The notes beneath the pieces are model-generated. The model did no database searches. It saw nothing but the letters and a program-made list of their open reading frames with translations, and had not been told where the DNA came from. Positions 1 to 12,035 of a stretch of DNA of 64,000 bases are shown in pieces. Numbering within the stretch: position 1 is the first letter of the stretch; every line of letters starts with the position of its first letter. The stretch is from Sciurus carolinensis (taxonomy: Eukaryota; Chordata; Mammalia; Rodentia; Sciuridae): NCBI RefSeq assembly GCF_902686445.1, contig NC_062217.1, positions 171,239,598 through 171,303,597 on the forward strand, in the 5' to 3' direction. The position numbers and the translations under genes were made by a program.

Positions 1-952
1 GAGCACTCTCATTTCACAAAACCTAAACCTGCTCCCAACCACTCACAGACGATTATCAAAGCCAGCGCGGAGTGTCCCAGCCTTGGTGGGATGTCAGAGC
101 CACCGGGCAGACATCTACCTTCAAGATGGAGTAGCCAGGCAGGAGCTGTGCCGCAGGGTTCCTGGACACTGGTCAACAAGCTCCACAGGACTGTGACCCC
201 TGAGATGGGAAACGAGAGGGGGAGGCCGGCCAGGGTCCCTGGAGGCAGATTCCACGCTCTGGGAGGGGAAAGGCCCAGACCTGGGGTCCCACTGAGCAGG
301 GGTGGTAGAGACAGGCAGGATTCAGGTAGCCAGAATCTATGGAAAGCAGGGAACTGCGAGGAGAGAGCACCAGCCGCCTGCGGCGACCCCTGAGTCTCTG
401 GATAAACGCCGGCCTGCACCTGCTTCAGAGACAACTCCCTACAGTTAGAAAGAAAGAAAAAACAAAAGCTGCCAGAAAGTGGTAGGTCAGACGATGGCAG
501 GACCTCGCCCAGGGCTGGAAAGAGTTCACGCCCACCAGCCGAGAGCAGGTCGATTCCTCAGAAGGGTTGCGTCTTGACAGCAGAGCTGACCTAGGAGCCT
601 CACGCCACGGATGTTGCAGGCTGGATAATCCTCTGCTGGAGGGAGGGAGCTGCCCTGGGCATTGGCTGGATGTCTCTACCGCTGGAGCCAGGGGCATCTT
701 CCCCTGAGGGGTCACAACACAAACTGTCTCCAGACAGCAGCAAACATCCCCAGGGTGGGGGCAAAAATCATCCAGGTCGAGAACCACTGCTGAGGAAGGC
801 CTGCTCGGGACCTGCGCCCACGGATCTCCAAAGCAAGCCTCAGCAGGACCAGGCTGTGTGCAAAGAGCTTAACCTCACGCCAGCACACAGTTCAATACCA
901 TTCACAGGAATACAACGAAATCGAGCACAAGACAAAGCAAAATTCTCAGTGC
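1..952. other. No gene seen; unique sequence
   Basis: Moderately GC-rich sequence. The open frames on both strands are short, overlap each other and show no recognisable protein motif. I see no repeat I can name. Confidence 0.6.
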
Positions 953-954
953 AT

Positions 955-1145
955 TAATTTAGAAATTGCCTTGTATGCGAAAAAGAAAACATGACCCATA
1001 TCAGGAGGAAAACCAATCATTAGAAACAGGTATTGTAATAACAGAGATCACGGAATGAGCAGAGGTGGACCTTCAAACCACTATCATGAATCTGCTCCAC
1101 ATGCTCGCGATCATGGAGGAAGCGGGAACCCGTGAGGAGGGAGGT
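955..1145 (+). mobile_element. HAL1/L1 LINE fragment
   Basis: The run from about 963 (aaacatgacccatatcagg) to 1142 follows the order of the HAL1 ORF1 region I recall: a 'gacccataatcaggaaaaaa' segment, then 'tagaaacag', then 'atgctccacatg' and a purine-rich end. It is decayed and has no open frame. Confidence 0.55.
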
Positions 1146-2814
1146 AGAGTGGGGAAGTGGTCAGTGGTCACTGGTCAACATTTGTGTTGGTCATTTTTTG
1201 CCAATGCTTAACACTGCCCTGGGCCCACTGTCACAGTGGCTTTAGCCAGTGCATGGGTATGCGCAGTGCTTTTAGGTCACCGTGACCCTGATACCCAGCC
1301 AGAATTGAGCACTACTGGCCGAATCCTCCCTACATACCAACCCCAAACCCCCACAAAAGATGAGTAGGAAGGAGAGATGCCGATATATCAGAGGTTTTGA
1401 AAAACACAGAGCAGCATGTTCAAATCCTGATTTCCAAATACAAAAGCTTTGCCTGGTTCATCTCAAGATCAAGTGTGTATAAGCTGTCACCTGTCAGAAG
1501 GCAGACAGACGGGCCAGCCCTGGCTTGCAGCCCCAGCTTATACCTGATGTCACAGAGGTGACAATCTGCCATCAGTTCAGAGCCGCTCGCCCACACTCAC
1601 ATTCTGGGGACACAGCATGTCATGAACTCTACCTGGCTTCCCTCCTGAAACTGGTGGAAACCCCTGAGCTCTGCTTTACAGGAGCTTCGGAACACCTCCA
1701 CCTAGCCGTATAGACTGCAGACGGGGCACAGGTGCCGGTCTACTCCAGGGCCCGGTTACGGCTTTGCTGATGTCTGAAATTTTTCAAATTCATATGCAGA
1801 GGGAGAACTGCATATGAACATACCAGTTTCCTGTTGGTTTGGGGCATTTTGGAGTCACAGAGATCTAGGTTTGCACATATGAGCACAAGGCTCTCCAGCA
1901 TCTGCCCTGCTTCCACCCTAGCTGCCTCCTAGCCAGCAGCTTTCCTCCCGCCTCCTACTGAAGGCAGGGGAAGGAAGCGGGCGAGTGTGCGGGAGCATCC
2001 CAGGGCTGCAGTTACGCTGCCAGACCCAAGGGAGAGGGGGGTTCTCCATGCATAAACATTAGGCTGTGGCTTTAGGAAAACCTGTCTGTAGACCTTGCCC
2101 TCAGCTCAAGCAGATCTGCAGAGTCTCACGGGAAGAATTTGAAATCTGAAAGTTTTCACGGAACAAGTCTCCCCAACTCACTTTTACTGGGAAACCAACT
2201 AGATTAAAGAAGCTGCGAGTTTATCCCGGTGATCTTACTCATTCTTCACACCATTGGGCACTGCATGGTGAAGCCTGGGCTGGTTAAGGAATGGCCTTGG
2301 AGCTGACGGAAGAGAACTCAGTGGGCCACGTCTAGGGGCAGCACCCAGAGGCTGTTAATTGGGCTCACTCATCTGTTCAGCCTGGGAAATTGAGCAAGGA
2401 GGTTTGCTGCTTCCTGGTTTCCTCAATCTAAATGGTGCTGACATGCCCCAGTGGGAATAATAAGAAGAGTCGTTCAATGGATGTGGAATATTTTAAATTC
2501 TGAAATGTTTGCTACTAAAAGTTGAGCAAAGCTCCAAATTCAGAGGGAGCAGAGGCACAGATCCTACCTGATGGTTTTCACATGGGCCTGTCCAAGAGCC
2601 CGGAAGCAGACCCCGCTCAGACCACCTCTCACATCACGGACAGTGAGAAGCAGGCCGTGGTTGGGTCTGTTGTGGGGGAGGGGCCTGGACTTATCTCAGA
2701 TTCGTGGCCCCATCGGGGGCTGTGAAGGGCGGAGTGAAGGATTAAACCACAGGAAAATGTAGCTGTGACAATCAGTGTACTCCAGGGTTTTACAACCTCC
2801 TTCTGAGGTGCACA
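1146..2814. other. No gene seen; unique sequence
   Basis: Nothing coding is supported. The short frames at 1525-1713 and 2522-2725 have no motif or homology I recognise. Confidence 0.55.
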
Positions 2815-3670
2815 TCACCAACTGCAGTGTGGCTGTAATATTGAGGAATAGATGAAGTTTTATGCATGAAAAAAATGGAAATGCAAGAGAGAGTACTTGC
2901 TATGTAGGGTTTTAAGTGGAGCCATGAACACTGTTGTAAAATGCATGAAACTATAATTCAACAAGTTTTTCCCTCTCTGGAGGACTGAAAAATAACCTCA
3001 GTGAAAATTATAGAATGATAAAATTCTGTCCCCATCTGATTAATTACTTGTGAATAATAACATCTCTGGTTTCTTTCAATTATATTCTAATTGCATACCT
3101 TTTGCTCTGGTTGATTGGGCAATGAAGTAATGAACAACTATTACTGAATTTAATTAACACCATTATTTCGTTGGCCTTTCCATCTCTGTTGTGAACACGG
3201 AAATTCACACTCCTGGGGCTGGATCTGGAAGAAGCCTGCCTTGAACCTTGCAAAACCTGTTCCTTCCACATTTCGCTGGCTCCTTTCTGCCAAGTGTGGG
3301 GAACAAAAGATCTGAAGTATTTGCCAGCATTCATGGGAAGGCCTTCCTAATAACAGCATCAATATTCAGAAAGGTTACCTTTTCATAAAGCATTAGCAAT
3401 TTGCATATTGCATTTATCAAAAGAGATGGGCAACTGAGCTACCTGGGAGTCAATTACAATGTCATTCATAATTTATTCCATGTATAATAAAGAGCTGATC
3501 AGATTTCATGTGTGTTTATTTTCTGTAAAGAAAACTGCTTGCGGCTGATACCAGTTGCAGAATACAAATATATTTTAGAGTAATGTGTCTATCTCACTTG
3601 GACATTTAAATCTCCGAAGTTCTCCTTTTTACAACAGTTTCTGTGTTTGGAAATTAGAGCTCACCCTCAA
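2815..3670. promoter_or_regulatory. Possible conserved non-coding element, AT-rich and repeat-free
   Basis: The block is AT-rich within GC-richer surroundings, nearly free of CpG, and resembles no repeat I know. It holds several TAAT/ATTA homeodomain cores (near 3035-3050 and 3145-3165) and an octamer-type ATTTGCAT near 3401. These features are typical of vertebrate developmental enhancers, but cross-species conservation cannot be seen from one sequence. Confidence 0.3.
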
Positions 3671-6600
3671 AAAATGAAAGTCTATCTCTGACTCATCCCA
3701 ATTTAACAGGATCGAGCAAACCACACAGATTCTCCCACATAACAAATCAGGAAACAACTAGGAATTTCTTCTTAAGACAGTTAATTGCCAACTTACAGAG
3801 CTAAGAATTTCTGGCTCACAGTGCACTGCTGTTTCTAAATGTGGATACTATGACCCACCCAAAGAAGTCTTTGGAGTCCTATAAAATATTTGTAAGTGCA
3901 GATGATTGTCATGTGTCAGTTACATTCATCCGATATGCACCCCCCCACACCACTACCAAGTTGCCCAAACTGGAATAAATCAAAGGATAAGAAATTCTTC
4001 CCTAAATCCCCTGGAAACCACTACAAACTTGAGATGAATTCATCAGACCAGATGAACACCTAGACTGTCCAAAGACACGCAGCACCTGCATCTCTTTTGG
4101 AACCAGGGTGCACCAGGGTGCGCGGGCGGCTCCCCACCCGGCCCCGCCGTACCTCGTATCTGCCGGCTGGCTGCTCTGCCGTCCTCAGGCCTCGACACAT
4201 GTGGACGATACAAACTTTGGCTCTTCTCTGAGAGGGAAACCAGTTACTCTTCACAAAATCCATGACCATCACATGGTTTTTCAACTCCGTACTGAACGTC
4301 TTGATTTGAAAAGTAGGATGAGCGTCCGTTCCTGCATGGCCAGCAGCGCGCCCCTCCCGAGGAGAGGTGCCAGGTGCTCCGGAGTGCAGCATGACACTCG
4401 GAATCTTGTGACTGCAGCGAGCCGGCCTGGCGAACACACTTTTCTTTGTTTCACCCAGGTATTGAGTGCGGCAGGAAGCGCCTGCTGGGCATCTCTGCCC
4501 TTCCCCTCCGTGGCTGCAATGGTGACCAACGTGGATGCAGAAACCTCACGGGTGATCTTTACATGCCACGAGACCTCCTCAGGCTGTGATCTGGCCCCCT
4601 CCAGCCTGACGCCTGAGCCCTGGGGTCACTCTGTCTTCTCTGATTTCAAAGAAACATTTCTCTTTGGCGCTGCATTCCAAGTTCTGAATGCAGAATCCTC
4701 CTGGTTACCAAGAGGCTCGATATGCTTTTTGGTCTCTAGGCCCTTAAATCCAAATAAATTATTTACAGAGCTCTGTGCAAAAGAACCAGGAGGGATAATT
4801 GCAGCCTTTTAGAATTCCTGCTTTTTCTGGCCAGAACTGAAAGGAAAAAGTACAGACTGCCTACCGACAGACACAAAGAGTGTCCTCAGCCCCGGGGAAG
4901 ATAAGGGACACATTCAAGGCCGAGAGAGCTCCTGGCACACAAGTGACGGCTGTGAGCGGGTACAGGAAGCCAGTGCGCGGCGTGAGGCACTGCACGGGCT
5001 CAGCAGGGCTGTGGTACTTCCAGCCTGGAAGGTTTCCTCAGGAAGAACACGGAATCAAAATGCTCGGGCTGCCACGCACGGGGCTGGGGCTGGGGCTGAG
5101 ACGTGGTGAGCTGTGAATAAGAGTAGGTGTAACCGAGTCGCCGTGGGCACGTTCTCAAGGTGTAGTCACACATTTTCTGCCCAAATTCTTTTGCACTGTT
5201 CTCTCTTGGCACCTATGACATAGTGGAAAGTGATATGATGCTAAAATGATCGGACTCTGAATCCCACATGGTTTGAAGACACAGAGCAGGACGTGCTTCT
5301 CGCCTCCTGTGCTGCATGTTTGCTGCCTCCCCTACTCGCCTCGTGTTCTACAGGAGAAAATGAGAAGTCTGGGTCAAGGGCGTGTGCCAGGAGGAAGCAG
5401 GTGACCAGCCCCGAGTCAGCCTCAGGTCCGACACAGACTCTTCTCCGCAGGCTGCGTCCTCCTGGCTTTCTACAAAGATGACCCCCTTGAAACATCGGCT
5501 CCCCTGCCCACACGGCAGGTTGTGGGGGAGATCAGGGAAGGGCCTGGATGACTTTCCTAGAAACAGAACTGCAGCTCCCAGGACTTCATTCCTCCCAGCT
5601 GGACTCGGACTTGGAGATGGCAAGCTAAACCTCCCCCTCTGGAGGCTCAGAGATGTTGCACCTGAGAAGTAAGAGACGGAGGAGACGGAGGAGACCTCAG
5701 AGAGCCTTACAGCCGAGGGTTTCATTTGAGGATGAAGAGAACAGACCCGTAGAGATTGAACGCTGGCCCACGTTCGGAACGGCATTCACCCTTCCTTCAG
5801 CAGCACACTGCCCGCTTCTGCCTGTGGTTCTCCTGAGGATGCCAGGGCCAATGTCAAGACCCAGCTGGTGACAGTTTGGTTTAAACCTGAGAGTCATGCA
5901 GGAAACTCCCTGATGAGCTACTCTAAGGAGTTCCATCTTGGATTTGGAAGCTCCATGGTAAAGACAGCCAGGGAAGAAATTTGGGCCAAGAAGAAAATTA
6001 TATTAAACAAGGACCTCAAAGAAAGAAGGACACTGCTTGCCTGTTTTAGGACCGTGAAGACCAATGCCTGGTCCCCCAAAGTCACCAATTGAACCAGCTC
6101 ACGCTGGTGCCTCTGTTCCCAGCAACCCTACAGGTCTTTTGACAAATCCTCAGATCTTCCAGCACCACTGCACACTGCAGGACCCTGGGCTTGTAGAGGC
6201 CACCAGGGCTCCCCACAGCTCTCCAAGACCAGCAAGGAAAGGTTTGCTGAGGGTTGACTGACAGCTAAGGAAGGTCACTTGTCATAGGCCGTGCCAGAGA
6301 TTCCAGAGTCATCAAGAATCTGGGTGCCTTTTCCCTCTACCTGGACCACCAGGGGTGGCTGGACTTTAACCAGCCAGTATGGCCGCAAGAGGAAGCTGAA
6401 GCATGGCCTTGGGAAGGCCACCAGAATTATTAGCCACAAGTGCTGAATAAAGGAGGCTTGGGATCATCAAACCCCTCCCTACATTGGGCAGGAAATGGAA
6501 GCTCAGAGGGAGGGAAGTTTGGGTCAGAGAGCTGGAAAGGGCGCCAGGCAGACAGCCAGGGATGAGTTTGCATGTAGGCCTCAAACTGGCATGTGATGTG

Positions 6601-7135
6601 CTCAAGGCCCCGCCCCTCCAGGTAAAGTCCCTCTCACCCACTCACCCATGGCCACTATGATACCCTGGACCTGAGGGACCCGTCCAGACCATCTGTAGAC
6701 ATTTGTCAGCAGAGAGCCTCTCCACCCACCTGGGGAAGTAATAGGCCCCTTTCCAAGGGGCTGCTGAGGGAGGGCTGGCTACTTGCCTCCTTTGACCTGA
6801 GGCCACTGCTCCCCAGGCCCAGCAGGACCATGCTCCACAGCCCAGTCACTGAGTCTTGAAGCAAGTCTCTGTATCGGACACCCTGAGTTCCCTCTGGCGG
6901 TCACAACACTGGCCCCACCCCTCGTGCAAACGGCAAAGCTCTCCTCAGCTCCACTTCCCTGTCCACGCCACAGGAGACCAGTACTCCCTTCCGGTGGGCC
7001 ACTGTGAGGACTCAGCCGCTGGCACAATGCAGTGCGAGTAACAACACCTGGCGTGTGTCATCACCCAAAGGGCAAAGACCTTAAAACAGTCAACGACTGG
7101 AAGCATCGCTTTAACGCTTGAAAGGAAGAAAAGTT
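3671..7135. other. No gene supported; unique sequence with simple repeats
   Basis: The longest frame (4108-4812, plus, 234 codons) crosses a GC-rich patch and overlaps long frames on the minus strand, which is typical of chance openness. Short repeats include GGTGCACCA at 4108-4122, GGGGCT triplets at 5081-5100 and GGAGAC repeats at 5674-5695. No splice-supported exon is recognised. Confidence 0.5.
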
Positions 7136-7541
7136 GCCTTGGTCAGCTTTGTTGCCCCTGTGACTGAAGGACCCAGCCGGAACAACTAAAGGGGAGGAAA
7201 AGCTTATTTGACGGCTCACGGCTTGAGGTCTCAGTCCATAGACAGGGGGCTCCATTCCTCAGGGCTCCTGGCCCAAGAGTGTGGCGGATGGAAGCAGCTG
7301 ACATGTTGATCAGGAAGCAGAGGGAGACTCCACTTGCCAGATGCAGGTAAACACCCAAAGCCAGGCCCCAGCGCCCACCTCCTCCTGCCACACCCACCAC
7401 TTCAGTTACCACTCGGTCAATCCCTGTCAGGGGTTCATTACTGACTGGGTTCATTCACACCCCAATTTCCTCCTCTGAACCTTCTTGTATTGCCTCATAT
7501 GTGAGTTTTTGGGGGACACCTTGTATCCAAACCATAACAAT
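7136..7541 (-). mobile_element. MaLR-type solo LTR (MLT1A/MST-like)
   Basis: Read on the plus strand it ends in gggggacaccttgtatccaa accataac, the reverse complement of the MaLR start (TATGGTTTGGATGTG...GTCCCCC). It also holds the 'ctcatatgtgag' and 'gtctcagtccatag' blocks of that family. No internal retroviral sequence adjoins it, so it is a solo LTR. Confidence 0.75.
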
Positions 7542-7740
7542 TGCTAAGGTTAAAGAGGAACTACCCTATCTCCAGGGTTCCTGTGCTGTGTGGTGGCACC
7601 TATGACTGGGGCAGGGGCCAGCCTTAATTTCCTTAAATGAGAAATAGAGATGGCGCCCTGAGGAGACGGCTGTGAGCATCGTTAGGTAGCTGCTGTGTGT
7701 GGAACTGTTTTATTTACATATATACTTATTATATATAAAC

Positions 7741-7945
7741 TTGGGGGGGGTACTGGGGATTGAACTCAGGGGTACTCAACCACTGAGTCACACCCCCAGC
7801 CCTTTTTTATTTTATTTAGAGCCAGGATATCTCACTGAGTTGCTTAGTCCCTTGATGTTGCTGAGGCTGGCTTGGAACTTGCAATCCTCCTGCCTCAGCC
7901 TCCTGAGCTGCTGGGATTACAGGTGTGCCCCACCTTGCCCAGCAA
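7741..7945 (-). mobile_element. Sciurid composite SINE (B1 plus ID-like tail)
   Basis: On the plus strand it begins with the reverse of the ID-like part (tactggggattgaactcagg, 'accactgagtcaca') and ends with the reverse of the 7SL monomer ('cctgcctcagcctcctgag', 'gggattacaggtgtg'). The reading frame across it is incidental. Confidence 0.9.
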
Positions 7946-8317
7946 CAATGCATTTTTAAAGTTGTTCAGATGCAGATTTTTAATACCAGCACCAAAAGAC
8001 AGTAGCAGACTGTGCCACGCACAAACACGAGCTGAGCTCGTTCCCATTCGCTGGGCAGAAAGTCTGTCACAGCTCGTCACAGAACACAGCGGAGTCAGGC
8101 AAAGCCCTGCCACTGATGTCCCTCTGCTGCTCTAGGACATGGAACACTCCGTGATGTGCTCAGATCCCTGTCCTCGGAACCCCTCCCGGCCTCTACCCCA
8201 AACCCCCAAACAGCCCCATGGGAGCTGACCTGTCCTACTCCACCAGGGGTCCCACTCACTGGCTGGCCTAAGGGTGGACATCAGGCTCAATGGGCCAGTT
8301 AGACTCTCTCCTCACTG
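7946..8317. other. No gene seen
   Basis: Unique spacer between a SINE and an LTR, without recognisable motifs. Confidence 0.5.
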
Positions 8318-8690
8318 ATGATCTGCATGTCCCTAAATTCACATATCGACGCCCTGACCCTTGTGTGTGGTGTTGGGAGACGGGGCCTTCGGGAGACCGT
8401 GAGGCTTAAGTTAGTCCATGAGGGTGGGACTCTCATGGTAGGATCAGTGGCCTCAAGAGAAACGGGAACCTCCTTCTGCCCCTCACAGAAACGCACATGG
8501 CAGGCTACGTGGGGACAAGACGAGAAGGTGGCCACCAGCAAGCCAGAACAGCCATCCCGGGGACCCTGTCATCTGGTACGCTGATCTCAGACTGCCAGCC
8601 TCCAAAATATGAGAAATTCTCCCCAAGTACTCAAACCACCAAGTTATGGCACTTTGTGACGGCAGTGTAAGCTGGCTGAGACAGTCCCAG
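8318..8690 (+). mobile_element. MLT1-type solo LTR
   Basis: The order 'catgtccctaaattcacatat', 'ggggccttcgggaga', 'catgagggtgggactctcatg', 'ccagcctccaaaatatgagaaa' and a closing 'gctgagacag' follows the MLT1B/C consensus I recall. CpG decay and indels mark it as ancient. Confidence 0.75.
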
Positions 8691-11675
8691 AGGACCCTAA
8701 TTCTGGTTCCACTTGACGGCCTGGGGTGGACACCCAGGCCATGAGAGGCCAACCCAAGGCTGGCCTGGAGCACCTGGATCCTGGGTCTGCACAGGCACAG
8801 GAGGCTGGCCGTGCAGATGGCACGCGTTGGGCACTGTTGGTACAAGCGGCTGCTGTCACGGAGAGGCAGCAGCCAGAGACGGGAGCACTGGATGGTGCCA
8901 GAGCCCTGGCTCCTGCCCAACCTCCTTCTGCCTGTGGGGTCAGTGAGAGACCCCAGTGTCTTTATGATCCTTTCTGCACTAGATGTAAGAGATTCAACTG
9001 GGGTTCATTACTTGCAACCAACAGAGTAGGGGCTATTCTGCAAAATGTCACTTTAAAAGAATGCAAAGTGCCGTGCCGGGCTCTGTGGCAGGTGCCAGAG
9101 ACCCAGCGATGAACAGGACCCTCCACATCCATGAGGGTCACTGCTCCGCAGCAGGACCAAGACCTTGGCAGGCAGCCAGCACAAGAGTGTGTGCGTCACT
9201 GCGATGGGACCTGAGAACCCCTAGGAGAAGGGTCGGGGCCTGGGGTCTGGGCAGGTGACTGGCTGGCAGCCGAGCCCCACGATCAGTGTTGCAGGGACAG
9301 GAGTCGACTTAGGACGCCGCTCTCCACTGCCTCACAGGTCTCATCCCAAAGCAGCCGAGAACCGGGAGGCCCTGCTGAAGCCTGGTGACAGCTTGTTGCA
9401 AACGGCTTCCTGGAGCCTTTGCTGCTCTTTCTCTAAAACAAGTAATTCAGTCAACTATGAAAGTGAGACCTCTGACCTTGTTAACGTCCCGCAGAAGTTC
9501 CCATTTAATTTCCCTAAATGGGTCCCTGGGGTGACTAGCAGAAACTAGCACAGTTCTTGATTGTCATCCAATGACACCAAATCCACACCAGTGCACCTTG
9601 AAAAACGTTTACTGCTGAAATACATGGGGAAAGAGAATCCCTCCCCTGCTCCTGATGCACCCTGCGGGGCCGAAGGATAGGCACCCAAGTATGTAAATAA
9701 TGAATTATTCAAAAAGAAAAGGAACTACAGGTACCTGATGCCAGGAACTCATGCCTGTGAATTCTTAATCTGTTCTCCAATGGGATTAGCATTTACGACT
9801 ATGAAGGATGTCCTAATTATGCAGCTTCAGAGTTGATTTTCTGCAGGGCCTGCGCACATCTAAAAAGCATTAGGCAACAATAAAAACAGATGACTATGAA
9901 TTTCTGAATTCATAATTTAGTTTCCCTTTCGGGGGGAAGTGACATTTTTATTTATGGGTGCTTCACTCATCAGGTGGCTCCTGAAGTCTCTCTCCTTCTC
10001 CAAGGCGCAATGCTTACTGCCAGCGCATCTGATCTTCCTTTTAAGAAGCAGATGCAGGAGGTGCTCCGGGCAGCCGATGGGACACGTGGCTCGTTCCCTC
10101 TCCCATGGGTCCCTGCTGCTCCAGCACAGGAAAGAGGCAAAAGGACCCAGGATAACAGGGCCTGTGACAGGATCCTGGTGGGGCTCTGTGATTCCATCCT
10201 CTCACCGCCCATTTCAGTCCTGCTCAGCAAGGCCTTGAGGTGCTGGGAAAGATGCTGTCCCTTCTTCAGTCACCAGGGCCTTGACGAGTTCTCGTTCAAT
10301 GGATGGAGGGAAATGAAAGGGGTCTATTGTCTCATGTGTGTACCTGTCTCTATTCTGTAAGCAAAACACTTTTCTCGGCTTCTTTCGAGATGTTTGGAAA
10401 TCATGATGATTCGACCCGTGGGAAGGGAGAGGACACAGGGACGCTGGGCAGGAATGCGGGCAGTCTTACCCCTTTACCACCACAGTCTCTGTTCCCCGCT
10501 TGTGCAGGCGACTGATAATCATTTGTGAGGAACCCACTGGGTGTTCAGCATGTGCCAACGACTCCAATTAAATACTCAAAACCACTCCTAACGCTGCCAA
10601 AACCAAAGCCACTCCGGGCGGGGAGAGATCCTACCTCCCATTCAAACCCACGGGAGAAATGAGTTATTTGAAGACAACAAATAGTATTTTCCTGTTTTCC
10701 CTCCAATGTCTCCAGCAGATTTTGAATAAAGAAAACCAATGACCTTGTTAGAAACTGTGTTTGGCTGTAAAGCGTGTAGGCTGGCAGGCAGGAGGAGGGC
10801 TAGGATGAGGGCTGAAGTTTTAAAGAACAGGAGCTCAAGGCCTCTTCCTAACCCCCAGGCAAGTCCTAGCATGCCCGCCACCCGCCTCTGCCTCAGTGTG
10901 GAGCTGCTGAGCCTTCCGTTGACACAGGTGGGCGATGCGTTTGTTGCAGGCCAGCAGAGCAGTAGAGGACAGAGACCCGTTGCTGCGCCCGGAGAGGGGC
11001 ACGCCACCCTTCCACATTACATCATAACCACGTTCACATCCTTCCCAGCCACATTTTCTTAAGTGGGTCAATTAGTTTTCTGACGAATCGTGCTAAACAA
11101 ATTCTTGAAATGTGATATTTACTAGCAAAATACCCAGGCAAACAACAGGTCCAGCCTAGAGTGACTGCTGACCTCTCTTCTGCCCATTAGGACAGCAGGT
11201 GGAGATGACGTGGGCGGCAGCCAGATTCCCATCTGCAGTGCAGGGATGGCCCTGGGAGGTGTGGACCCCCCCACACTCCCACCTCTAAGCCAGGCCCACA
11301 CCCCAGGCCAGGGGTCCAGTCATGACTTGGAGGGCTTTCATGAGCCCCTGAAGGATCCACCTGTTTGGCATCAGGTGATAAACCCCAGACTTTCTTCAAC
11401 ATTATGGGGTGGGAAGGGACGCAGGTGACGGATTGTGAGGTCATCCTCGCAGAACAAGAAAAACAATGGATGTGAACAGAATCCTGATTTCCCCAGCATC
11501 ATTATGAAAGCCAGTCCCTTGTAAATGATTGTCACAAAATGAGAAGGTAAAGAAAACTGAAATTAAAATGCACACATGCACACGCACACATCCAAAAATG
11601 TAGATCTATAATCGTCCGCGTGTTTTCTGAAAATGACATACCAACACGTCCTGTAAACACTCCAACTGTCTAGGA
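8691..11675. other. No gene seen; mostly unique, with old repeat traces
   Basis: Near 9066-9120 a 'gtgccgggctctgtggcaggtgcc...gatgaacagg' string resembles an ancient L2/MIR-age repeat. The AT-rich stretch 9740-9930 is repeat-free and could be a non-coding element. The short frames overlap on both strands and show no protein motif. Confidence 0.45.
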
Positions 11676-11679
11676 ATGA

Positions 11680-11898
11680 ATGAGAGCAGAGGTTTGTAAA
11701 GTGTGGTCTGCAGGCCATATAAGTAAAGTTCTGTTGGTAATGGCCCTGGCTGTTTGTGTGCACGTTGTCTATGGTTCCTTCACTCTTCCTAAGATGGAAG
11801 AGTTGGGTTGTTACCACACAGAGTGTATGGTCTCCAAAGTCCAAAATATTTATCATCTGGCTCTTGGCAGGGAAAATTCCCATTGCCTGCAACGAGAC
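11680..11898 (+). mobile_element. hAT-Charlie-like DNA transposon fossil
   Basis: The blocks 'taagtaaagttctgttgg', 'attgtctatggttcc'-like, 'agagttgggttgttacc' and 'aaaatatttatcatctggct' occur in the order of a common mammalian non-autonomous hAT element with a 'ctatctggccctttacag' end. No transposase frame is present. The exact family is unresolved. Confidence 0.55.
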
Positions 11899-11964
11899 CA
11901 TCTGATGAGCAGATTCAGTTGACCACAGCGAGGGAGATCTGCCAGGGTTTACCAAACCTACCTG

Positions 11965-12035
11965 TGGGTGCTTCTAAAACTATGCCCTCCCGGGCCCCAC
12001 CTGGCCCCTGCATCTCAATCGCCAGGTGAGCAGGT
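11965..12035 (-). mobile_element. Possible MER5-like fragment
   Basis: The string 'cgggccccacctggcccctgc' followed by 'atctcaatcgccaggtg' resembles the antisense of a MER5A segment. It is short and decayed, so the call is weak. Confidence 0.3.

Noticed and set aside
4060..4437. Minus-strand frame with exon-like text around 4190-4345
   Set aside because: The segment reads like ordinary protein, but I recognise no family and cannot confirm splice sites; a protein search would be needed.
4108..4812. 234-codon plus-strand open frame
   Set aside because: It lies in GC-rich sequence with long competing frames on the minus strand, shows no domain, and lacks supporting splice or promoter signals.
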